Of a DNA stretch of 64,000 bases, positions 1 through 10,450 are shown one piece after another (within the stretch, counting starts at the first letter, position 1; the number at the start of each line of letters is the position of its first letter). The DNA is from Polyodon spathula (Eukaryota; Chordata; Actinopteri; Acipenseriformes; Polyodontidae): NCBI RefSeq assembly GCF_017654505.1, contig NC_054558.1, positions 11,054,298 through 11,118,297 on the forward strand. The letters run 5' to 3'. A program made the position numbers and the translations under genes. The notes below the pieces were generated by a model, which saw nothing but the letters and a program-made list of their open reading frames with translations, did no database searches and was not told the origin of the DNA.

Positions 1-1518
1 AACTAAGTTAGCAACACTAAACTCAAAAGAAAAAAATCATTACATTTTTTTGCCAGTGAAGGTTTGTCTTGAAATGCTTCTAAACAGTAAATGTCACCTT
101 TTTTTTTTTTTAAACATCCCAACAAGCACACGCTTGAGCACAAAGTGTTACAAATTACACAACATGATTTTTTCTAATCCGCTATACCTTTGCGACTATG
201 GTGTTTTGGGTTTTTTTTTTTTTTTTTGTAACTTTACTAGATTGCTGCATTTAAATGTCAGCTTTGTGTATAAGAAAGCAGTATCACTTAGTTGCTTATT
301 TACAAAAACGTAAATAATACCTTATGTATTTCTAGCAACAGAACAAACAAAGGAAAGATAAATAAAGAAATAAAGAAATAAAAACTACTGGTCCAAAAGG
401 CAAAGTACAATGGCAAACCTCGCTGCCCCTCACACAAACCTTGCTGTCCTGGGCAGAGGGCGATACAAACTGCAACCCCCTGAAATACCTTACTTTTTTA
501 AAAATGAAGTCTGACTGTGCAGTTTGAGTCAGGAAACAATTCTACTAAATTAGTATGAGATTCCCTGATTAAGTTAGTTTATCCCCCCCCCCCACTAGAT
601 CACAAACACAACTGGAAGGAGAAAGACCAAATTCCTTCATTCCCACAATTTCCTGATCAAAACACCCTGCAATGCAGTTCCTACGGGCGCAAGATAACGG
701 GGAAAAGAAAACAATGTTAACCACAATGGAGCTTGAGTGTTACTGTAGCGAATATCAATTTAAGAGACAAAGACATTGGCTCTAGTAGAGTGTGCAACAC
801 TTTAAATGATATCTGCTTTAGTAAGCTTGTGCAGGATTCCGGTTCAAAGCTGTTCAAAACATCAACAAACATGAAACGTCACAGATAACAAAGCCACCTG
901 TTAATCAGAAACAAACAACTTCGGCTTTGCCCCTTAGCCAGCCCTAGTTGTGTCATGTCAAGCTGAACGGGTTCAATAGCACCCATTGATCTCGGTATCT
1001 AGCCAGATCCTTTTGCTGGCACACCTTTCTCCACAAAGTTTAAATAGCACACATTCCTCAGTGGGTGGTGCAGTTTCAGCCAGATCGACTGGAACTGCAG
1101 GTGACACTCACTGGTAAACTGATTTCTTATCAGCAGCAGGTGCTTCCAAGCCTCTACGCCTCGCCCACCTTTCTCTGGCAGGACTACTGGGATTTTCTAA
1201 GAAGGAAAAGCTATAATGGCATGTGAACAGCTCAATCAGTGGCAAACTGAAAAGTAGGTTACAGATTCAGTATGTCACTCTCCTAAAACTGTCACAATAT
1301 ACTATTGCTTCATAATCACTGAGAACGTACATAAACAAGATTACAATGATTATTCAATGACTCCTTTTCCAAATATGCTTAATTGTAAGGACAACCAAAA
1401 GAATGGGGTGGAATCCAAGAATGGGGTGGAATCCAACACTGTCTTTATATCAGTGAAACTCCCACATAGAAGGAAACATTTGGCTGTTACCTGGGGGTCT
1501 GTAGCATCACTACCTAAA
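1..1518. other. Non-coding stretch, nothing recognised
   Basis: No gene or clear transposon was recognised. The stretch has homopolymer runs (T near 101 and 212-226, C near 586) and a short tandem duplication at about 1399-1437. An open frame at 50-313 is low-complexity and is not considered a gene. Confidence 0.5.
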
Positions 1519-2038
1519 GTAAGACCTCATCTTGAATATTGTGTGCAGTTCTGGTCACCTCGCTATAAAAAAGATATTGCTGCTCTAGAAAGAGTGCAAA
1601 GAAGAGCGACCAGAATTATTCCGGGCTTAAAAGGCATGTCATATGCAGACAGGCTAAAAGAATTGAATCTGTTCAGTCTTGAACAAAGAAGACTACGTGG
1701 CGACCTAATTCAAGCATTCAAAATTCTAAAAGGTATTGACAGTGTCGACCCAAGGGACTTTTTCAGCCTGAAAAAAGAAACAAGGACCAGGGGTCACAAA
1801 TGGAGATTAGACAAACGGGCATTCAGAACAGAAAATAGGAGGCACTTTTTTACACAGAGAATTGTGAGGGTCTGCAATCAACTCCCCAGTAATGTTGTTG
1901 AAGCTGACACCCTGGGATCCTTCAAGAAGCTGCTTGATGAGAGTCTGGGATCAATAAGCTACTAACAACCAAACGAGCAAGATGGGCCGAATGGCCTCCT
2001 CTCGTTTGTAAACTTTCTTATGTTCTTATGTTCTTATG
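1519..2038 (+). mobile_element. 5'-truncated CR1 LINE fragment (ORF2 C-terminus and 3' tail)
   Basis: The sequence matches the reverse complement of the end of the large CR1 element at 3882-8120. It encodes the C-terminal part of ORF2 (RPHLEYCVQFWSP through GSISY), followed by the short 3'UTR and the 8-bp repeat tail TTATGTTC. Truncation at the 5' end is the usual outcome of incomplete reverse transcription. The open frame 1357-1965 is this fragment fused to unrelated upstream sequence and is not a host gene. Confidence 0.93.
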
Positions 2039-2576
2039 ATAGGACAAGCAGGACACGTTACCTTCAAAACAATTCTAAATGCACAGGGATATGTTCGTGG
2101 AAACTTCCACTGGCATTTAAAATTAGGCCAACCTAGTTCCAACAATGCTGTACAGTTAAATGTTACAGGCCCCATATCTGGCATTACTGTGCAGGGGAGC
2201 AATGAAGTCACAGTACTAGACACTGATCACAGTGGCTCCTGTAACCAGGTATATTATCTACACACACACACACACAAAAAAAGCACCCCTTTGTAGGAAC
2301 ACAACTGTGTGCTCACAAAACAATGCAACTTGATAGAGAAAGCACTCAATCCAGCCAAACAAGTTCTCCCTCCATCCGCCAATCAGTGAAACACCCACGG
2401 AGAGAAGCGCTGATAAAGCTACTGTTTGCTCAGGGACAAAATAAAGAACAGAAAGAAAAAAGCATATTTGAGAGCAACTTCCACTTTAAAAGCAAAGCCT
2501 GGAATAAAACAAGCGGTTACACCAGTCCTGTTCACTACGCTGAGAAAAGGCTGGAGAAAGATCTCACTGACAGTAG
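2039..2576. other. Non-coding stretch with one unrecognised ORF
   Basis: This is flanking sequence between a CR1 fragment and a solo LTR. A short plus-strand open frame at 2323-2589 (88 codons) has no recognisable domain and runs into the LTR boundary, so it is not called as a gene. A short (CA)n tract lies near 2260. Confidence 0.4.
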
Positions 2577-2581
2577 GCTAG

Positions 2582-3278
2582 AGATGTAACTTAAAACTTC
2601 AATCAGTTGTTAGGTTTATTAAAATATGCAGGGAGTCTGGTCCCAGGTACAGGACAAACAGAATACTCGTCCTTACAATTTTTGCATTACAATTTAAATA
2701 CTTCTGTATAGATGGTCCACCTCCTCTTTCTCTGACACTTAACCAATAGCAAAGGTACAACACATTATTCTGTTACCATATATTTTATTTAGTGTGTGTG
2801 TGTGTGTGTGTCTGTGTATGTAGTCTAGTGTGAAGACCTCTGAAAGTGCATTCTTCAGACCCCTGGCGCCCCAAAAGGTCCATACATCTAGTTTTTGTCA
2901 TCTTCCTTGTTCATATCTCTCTGTTTTGCTTGAGACCCTTTGAGTCCAGTGGCGTTATCTCTTATTCTCCCTGAGAACCTTTGGGTCCAACACCAGTCCC
3001 TGGGAGCCTTTTAGCTCCTTTATGCTTTGCATTCCAAAAGTCTTAGAGCCTGGCCCCTTCTGGTCCACAGCATTGTTATCTTGTTAGCTTGCAGTCAATG
3101 CTGGGCAAGAAGCTTGTAGACGCAAGGTTTCTATCAATTGTTAGCAGTACATGCAATTTGAACCAAACAGTCTGCTATCTGCAATATTAGTCTCTTTTCA
3201 GAAAAGAACACCAGTATAGCTCTGCCATTCCACATGCGTAGCAAACTATAATCAATTCTCGATCCATGTTTTCTAACA
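2582..3278 (-). mobile_element. Solo LTR, copy 1, with 5-bp target duplication GCTAG
   Basis: About 700 bp shared with 19989-20711 in the same orientation. On the minus strand the element starts TGTTAGAAAACATGG and has a polyadenylation-type AATAAA motif towards its end (TTTATT near 2613 on the plus strand). It is flanked by GCTAG at 2577-2581 and 3279-3283, which fits the 4-6 bp target duplication of Gypsy or retrovirus-like LTR elements. No internal retroelement genes lie next to it, so it is probably a solo LTR left by LTR-LTR recombination. It contains a (GT)n tract at about 2793-2811. The family is not identified. Confidence 0.75.
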
Positions 3279-3283
3279 GCTAG

Positions 3284-3881
3284 AAACTAAGAGCTGAGTG
3301 TTCTTGAGACATCTATCTATCAAGATCAAGGCTGCCAACAGCATGCTGAAATCATAACAAAGCTGAGCAAAGTTAAGGAAATGGTTAGGTTAGTAAAGAA
3401 AACTTTAAATAGGCATCGTTTTTTAATATCACTTACTAATGCAGCATTACTCCATTCCAACACTTTTCTTCAGCACGCTCTGCTAAAATTGGAGCCAAAC
3501 AAGAAGCAGTTTACCTGTCGTAGCATAACAATCTGCTGCACACATCAATGCAACTACCACAGCGCCCCTTCATTAACCCTTCATTAAGCCTTCATCCTGG
3601 CTACTCATTACACTGCCCGTGCTTGAGAAGTATATTAGCATCTAAACAACTGCATCTCTTCAAATGAAATTCAACCAAGCACAGAGAAAAATGTCAGAGG
3701 GAGTTGAAAAGTAAATGATTGCTTGGTTCATTAATACAATTTGCTGACTTGTTTCAGAAAGCTTGAGAGTATCACTAGTAAAGCATTAGCATTACATTAG
3801 CAGGCACCCAAGCTCTGCATCACCAGGAGACCACACATTAAACTCAGCGAGATCATTCACCAGGCTTTAAAAACAAAAATG
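3284..3881. other. Non-coding stretch, nothing recognised
   Basis: Unique-looking AT-rich sequence between the solo LTR and the 3' end of the CR1 element. No gene, RNA or repeat was recognised. Confidence 0.4.
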
Positions 3882-3954
3882 CATAAGAACATAAGAACAT
3901 AAGAAAGTTTACAAACGAGAGGAGGCCATTCGGCCCATCTTGCTCGTTTGGTTG

Positions 3955-6801
3955 TTAGTAGCTTATTGATCCCAAAATCTCATCAAGCAGCTTCTTGAAG
4001 GATCCCAGGGTGTCAGCTTCAACAACATTACTGGGGAGTTGATTCCAGACCCTCACAATTCTCTGTGTAAAAAAGTGTCTCCTATTTTCTGTTCTGAATG
4101 CCCCTTTTTCTAAACTCCATTTGTGACCCCTGGTCCTTGTTTCTTTTTTCAGGCTGAAAAAGTCCCTTGCGTCCACACTGTCAATACCTTTTAGAATTTT
4201 GAATGCTTGAATTAGGTCGCCACGTAGTCTTCTTTGTTCAAGACTGAACAGATTCAATTCTTTTAGCCTGTCTGCATATGACATGCCTTTTAAGCCCGGA
4301 ATAATTCTGGTCGCTCTTCTTTGCACTCTTTCTAGAGCAGCAATATCTTTTTTATAGCGAGGTGACCAGAACTGCACACAATATTCAAGATGAGGTCTTA
4401 CAAGTGCATTGTACAGTTTTAACATTACTTCCCTTGATTTAAATTCAACACTTTTCACAATGTATCCGAGTATCTTGTTAGCCTTTTTTATAGCTTCCCC
4501 ACATTGCCTAGATGAAGACATTTCTGAGTCAACAAAAACTCCTAGGTCTTTTTCATAGATTCCTTCTCCAATTTCAATATCTCCCATATGATATTTATAA
4601 TGTACATTTTTATTTCCTGCGTGCAGTACCTTACACTTTTCTCTATTAAATGTCATTTGCCATGTATCTGCCCAGTTCTGAATCTTGTCTAGATCATTTT
4701 GAATGACCTTTGCTGCTGCAACAGTGTTTGCCACTCCTCCTACTTTTGTGTCGTCTGCAAATTTAACAAGTTTGCTTACTATACCAGAATCTAAATCATT
4801 AATGTAGATTAGGAATAGCAGAGGACCTAATACTGATCCCTGTGGTACACCGCTGGTTACCACACTCCATTCTGAGGTTTTTCCTCCAATCAGTACTTTC
4901 TGTTTTCTACATGTTAACCACTCCCTAATCCATGTACATGTGTTTCCTTGAATCCCAACTGCGTTCAGTTTGAGAATTAATCTTTTGTGCGGGACTTTGT
5001 CAAAAGCTTTCTGGAAATCTAAATAAACCATATCATATGCTTTGCAATTATCCATTATCGATGTTGCATCCTCAAAAAAATCAAGCAAGTTAGTTAGACA
5101 CGATCTCCCTTTCCTAAAACCATGTTGACTGTCTCCCAGTACTCTGTTACCATATAGGTAATTTTCCATTTTGGATCTTATTATAGTTTCCATAAGTTTG
5201 CATATAATAGAAGTCAGGCTTACTGGTCTGTAGTTACCTGGTTCAGTTTTGTTTCCCTTTTTGTGGATCGGTATTACGTTTGCAATTTTCCAGTCTGTCG
5301 GTACCACCCCTGTGTCAAGAGACTGCTGCATGATCTTGGTTAGCGGTTTGTAAATTACTTCTTTCATTTCTTTGAGTACTACTGGGAGGATCTCATCCGG
5401 CCCAGGGGATTTGTTTATTTTAAGAGCTCCTAGTCCCTTTAACACTTCTGCCTCAGTTATGCTAAAGTTATTTAAAACTGGATAGGAACTGGATGACATG
5501 TGGGGCATGTTGTCAGTATCTTCCTTTGTAAAAACTTGTGAAAAGTAATCATTTAACATATTTGCTATTTTTTTTTCTTCCTCTACGATTTTGCCATTTG
5601 TATCTCTTAAACATTTAATCTCCTCTTTGAATGTTCTCTTGCTGTTGTAATATTGGAAAAACATTTTGGAATTGGTTTTAGCTCCCTTAGCAATGTTCAT
5701 TTCTATTTCTCTCTTGGCCTTTCTAACTTCCTTTTTGACTTGCATTTGCAGTTCTGTGTACTCTTTCTGTGTACTTTCTTTTTGGTCCTTTTTTAATGCT
5801 CTGTAAAGTGCCTTTTTTCGCTGAATATTTTTTTTAATTGATCTATTAAACCATTTTGGCAATTTAGTTTTACATTTAGATTTGTCTACTTTAGGGATAT
5901 AATTGTTTTGCGCCTCTAGTACTACATTTTTGAAGAACAACCATCCTTCTTCTGTGGGTGTTTTCTCTATTTTACTCCAATCTACTTCTGTTAGTCTCTG
6001 TTTCATGCCTTCATAGTTTGCTTTTCTAAAATTGTAAACCTTAGCTTTAGTCTTTACTTTTGAGGATTTAAAAAACACTTCAAATGAGACCATGTTGTGG
6101 TCTGAGTTTGCCAGTGGTTCTCTGACCTCTGTTTTAGTTATTCTATCTTCGTTATTTGAAAAGACTAAATCAAGGCATGCCTCCCCTCTAGTGGGTGCCT
6201 TCACAAATTGTGTTAGGAAGCAGTCATTTGTCATTTCCACCATTTCTATTTCATCCTTCGCGCTACCCACCGGGTTTTCCCATTTTATTTGGGGGAAGTT
6301 GAAATCCCCCATTAGTATGGCTTCTCCTTTGCTACACACATTTCTAATGTCATTGTATAACAGATTATTGTGCTCACCGTCTGAATCTGGCGGTCTATAG
6401 CATGCTCCTATTATTATGCCTTTTGAATTTTTGTCTGTTATTCTGACCCATATTGATTCGGTTTTATTTTCTTTGTCCAGGTTTAACACCTGGGCTTCAA
6501 GACTGTTTCTTATGTATAGCGCTACCCCTCCTCCTCTTCTGTCCTGCCTGTCTTTCCTATACAGTGTATACCCACAAATATTATATTCGTCCCCATCACT
6601 CTCAGACAACCACGTTTCTGTAACACCTATCACATCATAGTTACCTGTTAGTGCAGTAGCTTCAAGTTCTAGAATTTTGTTTCTGATACTTCTAGCATTT
6701 AGATAAACACATTTAATGGTTGTCTTACCTGAGTTGTTGTTCTTGTTTTGATGCGGTCTCCCTTCTGTTTTTTTGTTGATTTCTCCCCCCTTCCTTTCTA
6801 G
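3955..6801 (-). CDS. CR1 ORF2: apurinic-type endonuclease plus reverse transcriptase
   Basis: The open frame is intact. The endonuclease at the N-terminus shows LNARSI (catalytic Asn), VTETWL (catalytic Glu), GACYRPP, GDFNFPQ and SDHNMVSF. The reverse transcriptase follows with NYRPVSLTSI, QHGFRKGRSC, YLDFQKAFDKVPH, GVPQGSVLGPLLF and the active site FADD. The C-terminal region ends GSISY. The frame has no ATG before the endonuclease. The first in-frame ATG (MGDFNF) lies after the Asn and Glu motifs and would delete them. The frame is open back into the end of ORF1, in the -1 register. The start given here (6801) is the first ORF2 codon after a proposed frameshift site and is inference. A GTG at 6633 is no better as a start. 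The product would copy element RNA at nicked chromosomal DNA by target-primed reverse transcription. Confidence 0.9.
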   Translation of the reverse strand, partial: LERKGGEINKKTEGRPHQNKNNNSGKTTIKCVYLNARSIRNKILELEATALTGNYDVIGVTETWLSESDGDEYNICGYTLYRKDRQDRRGGGVALYIRNSLEAQVLNLDKENKTESIWVRITDKNSKGIIIGACYRPPDSDGEHNNLLYNDIRNVCSKGEAILMGDFNFPQIKWENPVGSAKDEIEMVEMTNDCFLTQFVKAPTRGEACLDLVFSNNEDRITKTEVREPLANSDHNMVSFEVFFKSSKVKTKAKVYNFRKANYEGMKQRLTEVDWSKIEKTPTEEGWLFFKNVVLEAQNNYIPKVDKSKCKTKLPKWFNRSIKKNIQRKKALYRALKKDQKESTQKEYTELQMQVKKEVRKAKREIEMNIAKGAKTNSKMFFQYYNSKRTFKEEIKCLRDTNGKIVEEEKKIANMLNDYFSQVFTKEDTDNMPHMSSSSYPVLNNFSITEAEVLKGLGALKINKSPGPDEILPVVLKEMKEVIYKPLTKIMQQSLDTGVVPTDWKIANVIPIHKKGNKTEPGNYRPVSLTSIICKLMETIIRSKMENYLYGNRVLGDSQHGFRKGRSCLTNLLDFFEDATSIMDNCKAYDMVYLDFQKAFDKVPHKRLILKLNAVGIQGNTCTWIREWLTCRKQKVLIGGKTSEWSVVTSGVPQGSVLGPLLFLIYINDLDSGIVSKLVKFADDTKVGGVANTVAAAKVIQNDLDKIQNWADTWQMTFNREKCKVLHAGNKNVHYKYHMGDIEIGEGIYEKDLGVFVDSEMSSSRQCGEAIKKANKILGYIVKSVEFKSREVMLKLYNALVRPHLEYCVQFWSPRYKKDIAALERVQRRATRIIPGLKGMSYADRLKELNLFSLEQRRLRGDLIQAFKILKGIDSVDARDFFSLKKETRTRGHKWSLEKGAFRTENRRHFFTQRIVRVWNQLPSNVVEADTLGSFKKLLDEILGSISY

Positions 6802-7745
6802 TTTAAATGCTTCCGAACCTGCTCGAGGATCTTTTCTCCAAGTAGACTAGTTCCCTTGTTATTTAAATGCAGTCCATCCCGTCTATACAGATAGTCCTCG
6901 TTGTAGAAAGTGGTCCAATGATCAAGATAGGTGAAGCCTTCCCGTGTGCACCACGTCTTCAACCATTGGTTTTGATTTATTATTTCCAGCTGTCCATATG
7001 GTCCTTTGCAAGGTGCGGGTAGTATACCAGAAAATACCACAGTTTTGGTTTTCTCTTTTAATTTCCTTCCTAGCTCTCTGAATTTGTTTTGCAGGGATTT
7101 TGGTCTGTCTCTTCCAATGTTGTTTGTACCGATGTGGACGACTACTACCGGGTCGTCTCCTGTTCGTTCTAGGAGCCTGTCCACGTTTTCAGTGATGTGC
7201 TTGACCGAGGCTCCCGGAAGGCAGCACACTGTTGTAGTAAGGGGGTCCAAACTGCGAACTGAACTTGCTGTGTTTCTCAATATGGAGTCCCCAACAATCA
7301 TGACCTCCCTTCTTTTTGCTGTCTGGTCACCACTGTCAATGGGGTCCTGGATGTTGTTCCTTTCATTCTCTTGTTGTTGGTTCTGCTCATCACAATTCTG
7401 AAGTGACTCAAATCTGTTGGTTGTTTTGATTTCTGGTGGTTGTGTTTGACGAAGTTTCTTTTTTTCCCTGCTTCTGCCTACCTGAACCCAGCTGTTCTGA
7501 CCTTCTATCTCCCTGGTGGCTTTCAGTCTGTTAGGGGTGATGCAGACTTCCATGAATTGTGGGTGTGCCAGTTCCTCAAGATCTTGTTGCTGTCTCACTT
7601 CTTCCAGCTCCATTTCTAGCATACTTACTAGTTTATGCAAATCCTGGATCGCGCGGCACTTTACGCACACTTGGTTTAGCTCCGCTGGGTTTTCTCGGAT
7701 TTCCCACATCAAGCAGGTGTCACAGATTACTGGCTTGAAGACCAT
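6798..7745 (-). CDS. CR1 ORF1: zinc-binding/coiled-coil plus SGNH esterase-like protein
   Basis: 315 codons from the first ATG in a strong context (CAACATGG). The frame is open further upstream but only with non-ATG codons. Near the N-terminus a Cys cluster (CDTC, then CVKC) looks like a small zinc-binding module. It is followed by a heptad-like acidic segment (LHKLVSMLEMELEEVRQQQ) suggesting a coiled coil. The C-terminal half is an SGNH-hydrolase fold: MIVGDSILR carries the Ser block, HIGTNN the Asn block and RRDGLHLN the Asp-His block. Esterase-type ORF1 proteins are established for the CR1 clade and are thought to act as RNA-binding chaperones, with a lipid-related role unproven. The frame ends in codons CAT TTA AAC TAG, which form a slippery heptamer. 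Confidence 0.88.
   Translation of the reverse strand: MVFKPVICDTCLMWEIRENPAELNQVCVKCRAIQDLHKLVSMLEMELEEVRQQQDLEELAHPQFMEVCITPNRLKATREIEGQNSWVQVGRSREKKKLRQTQPPEIKTTNRFESLQNCDEQNQQQENERNNIQDPIDSGDQTAKRREVMIVGDSILRNTASSVRSLDPLTTTVCCLPGASVKHITENVDRLLERTGDDPVVVVHIGTNNIGRDRPKSLQNKFRELGRKLKEKTKTVVFSGILPAPCKGPYGQLEIINQNQWLKTWCTREGFTYLDHWTTFYNEDYLYRRDGLHLNNKGTSLLGEKILEQVRKHLN
6801..6807 (-). promoter_or_regulatory. Candidate -1 ribosomal frameshift slippery site UUUAAAC
   Basis: In the ORF1 frame the last codons read CAT TTA AAC TAG, so the heptamer sits as U UUA AAC, the register required for simultaneous-slippage -1 frameshifting. ORF2 is in exactly that -1 frame and is open from codon CTA at 6801. 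The sequence after the site is purine-rich with a GGAAGGGGGG run about 5-6 bases past the ORF1 stop. No strong pseudoknot was found by eye. Function is inferred. Confidence 0.55.
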
Positions 7746-8230
7746 GTTGAGGGTTTTTTCTTCTGCAGCCGTCAGCCTGCTTTCAAACTGCTTCGAAACT
7801 GCTCTGTACTTTTCCACGCTGTACTTCTCCCACTCGCTGTCGCTTCCACTCGCTGTCGCTGGGAAGACTGCCTCGTTTAACTGCGTTGTTCTGCTGTGCT
7901 GTCGGCTCCTCCCCTCGCCCGTGTCTCAAAACGGCGCTGAATTTGAATCAGCTGCTCCGAGTTTCAGCTTGTTTGTTATCAGAAAAACACACGCGGCTGT
8001 GTTTCCCCAATGTCCTCTGTTTTCTGATTAAAGCAATTCAAGATGCAATTTCTCCTTTCTGCTTCGAAACTGCTCTGTACTTTTCCACGCTGTACTTCTC
8101 CCACTCGCTGTCGCTTCCACTAAGTACTGATTAACTTTCTTTTTGTAAATGGCAAGATAACTCTCTTAAATGAATGTTTATTCAATCTGTGTGTATTTGT
8201 TTGTCAGGTATCGTGGAATGGCATCAGAAT

Positions 8231-8475
8231 GATTCAAGCATTCCAAATTTGAAATAAAGGGGCATTCACAACGGAAAATAGGAGGCACTTTTTTACGCAG
8301 AGAATTGATGAAGTCTGGAACCAACTCTCCAGTAATGTTGTTGAAGCTAACACCCTGGGATCCTTCCAGAAGCTGCTTAATGAGATTCTGGAATCAATAA
8401 GCTACTAACAACCAAACAAGTAACATGGGCTGAATGGCCTCCTCTTGTTTGTAAACTTTCTTATGTTCTTATTTT
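8231..8475 (+). mobile_element. CR1 3' fragment, internally deleted
   Basis: It matches the last part of CR1 ORF2, the 3'UTR and the octamer tail, ending ACTTTCTTATGTTCTTATTTT. A short stretch resembling the upstream AATTCAAGCATTC region adjoins GGGGCATTCA directly, so an internal piece is missing. Several substitutions show that it is older than the large copy next to it. Confidence 0.85.
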
Positions 8476-9929
8476 CTAATGAAATCTGTATTTATACATT
8501 TGTTGTTGTTCTTTTTGAGTGTGATGTATCATTTTGGGTAGCAGGGTGCACACTGCTGGTAAAGTGAACTCATATCTTCTAAGTAAGTATTCTTTGCTAA
8601 TGAAAATGCTTCTACACACAGGAGTTGTGAGTTGAGATTAGTCAATTAGTGATAGACATGGTGCTCAGCATTGGATTTAAGGAGCGCATGTGATGCATGT
8701 CTGCTTGTTCTCTGTGGCAGGCTCTTGTCTGTGTGGAAAGGGGTGCGTGCTCCTGAGGCTCATGCTTCATATGCACTGTTCTTTCAGGACTGAGCTTACC
8801 TTTTCCATAGACGGGACATTTAATCTTGTTTAACCCTATTATTTAATAATGGTAAAGTTAATAAGGGTAAGATTGAGTTTATATTGAAATGAATGTGAAG
8901 TAAAGCATTCTTAGTGAATAAATAATAATAATAATAATAATAATATGGATTAATGTAGAATTATTATGGGTATTTGCCCAGTAATGGTTTTGCTGTGAGA
9001 GGAACCTACCTAAGAAAAGGTCTCAAAGAGGTCAGTATGAGGAGCTCTGGGTGGGCTGGAGGTTAGTAGCTGGCCTCTGTGGTAGCCGAGGTATAGAAGG
9101 ATTGTGTTATCTGACAATGTTTTGTTTTCTTTTGATCCAGGATCAGTGTAAATAGTTATTTTTTGAAAGAACAAGATTACTTTTGTTCACAAATCAAGTA
9201 TTTGTTTCTCTTAACTGAATTTTTGGTTGTGCCTCCTCCCTGTTTCACACCAGCCACTAAGCACATCCTCGCAAAGTCACCCTGGATAAAGGAGTCTTAT
9301 AATTGTGTGCAAGCAACACAACTTTTGATTAAAGGATCATAAGGAATACCTTGGACTCCCATACTTGACTGTTGTTCATAATAAAATGTCAATAAATAAC
9401 AAGGCATGCACAAAATGAACACAATTGTAATGTTCTGGTTCTTTTCATGCCTTGTATGGGTCCTCATTCGCAGCATTCCCATGCATGGAGTGTGAACTTC
9501 AAGTGCCTGCAGCATTTGTGCAGCACAAAAAGTGAGAATTCAACGCATTGAGACTCTAGAGCACATGACAGGAGTGGGGTGAACATCCCATCATGAACTT
9601 TATTTTTTAAACTTTGTGTTACACATGCACACCCCGTTAGCGTAGAAATGCCCCTATACACAAGAGAACACACTTCATTTGACAATACAGCTGCTTCCAG
9701 TATAACAGTTACTATGGCAGGAGTCCCAGCTGCTGGCAACATCAGATCCACGTGAATGTGTTCTCTGGCGCTCCGCTCACATGACAAGGCGTGTGACATT
9801 GGGCTTCGACCTCCGGTGAGCACAGCAAGTTTGGATACCACCACAGTTTCCTTTGTCAAGATCAAAAAAATACGTGTAAACAAGCACAGACATCTACTGG
9901 ATTGTCCAGCCTTCGCATGACACTAAACA
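8476..9929. other. Non-coding stretch, nothing recognised
   Basis: It contains a short trinucleotide tract (ATA/TAA)n near 8921-8945. Minus-strand open frames at 9297-9515 and 9464-9883 (up to 139 codons) show no domain and no splice logic and are not called. Confidence 0.4.
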
Positions 9930-9937
9930 GTATGAAT

Positions 9938-10351
9938 TAGTGCTGGGACAAACATCCGAATATTTTTTTTTCATGTATTCAGATACAAAAATCAGATGTT
10001 CACATTTGCTACAAATGACAAAAATACCTTGCACTTAGTTACCATCTCTCATCAGAATTTGCGCAACAGTTTAAAATAATGACCAATGAAAAAAGCTCAG
10101 TGTGAGATTAATATCAAAAACCACAGAATCAACACAGCAGCTATTGAGCCTCTATTAAAGTTTTAGACAACAAAAAGTAAACAAACCAGATTATGCGCAC
10201 ACCCTTAGTGATCTTTATGGAAAGCCATGTGGGACAAAAAATGTGCTGTGCTGCTTTAGAGCGAGCCAGAATCTCATGGGACTGAAATGCCTCGCTTAAA
10301 CAGTACCCAGCTACCTGAAAATGCTGTGAAGTGATTTTCATATAGACTATA

Positions 10352-10450
<99 letters not shown>

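Larger units (their letters stand above)
3882..8120 (-). mobile_element. Near full-length CR1-clade LINE with two ORFs
   Basis: About 4.2 kb non-LTR retrotransposon. From its 5' end it has a GC-rich 5'UTR, ORF1 (esterase type), ORF2 (endonuclease plus reverse transcriptase), a 3'UTR of roughly 70 bp and a tail of three 8-bp CATAAGAA units at 3882 (TTATGTTC on the element's own strand). An esterase-type ORF1, a short 3'UTR and an octamer tail are marks of the CR1 clade. ORF1 and ORF2 have no internal stops, so this copy is young and may be active. A 62-bp segment occurs twice at the 5' end (8059-8120 and about 7788-7849). The exact 5' boundary is taken from the end of the outer copy and is approximate. 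No target duplication was found. Confidence 0.92.

Noticed and set aside
7746..7817. CR1 ORF1 start at 7817
   Set aside because: That codon is GTG. The first ATG, at 7745, has a strong context.
6092..8031. Plus-strand open frames opposite CR1 ORF1 and ORF2
   Set aside because: They are shadows of the real ORFs on the minus strand, and the same shadow appears opposite the second CR1 copy (13691-14236).
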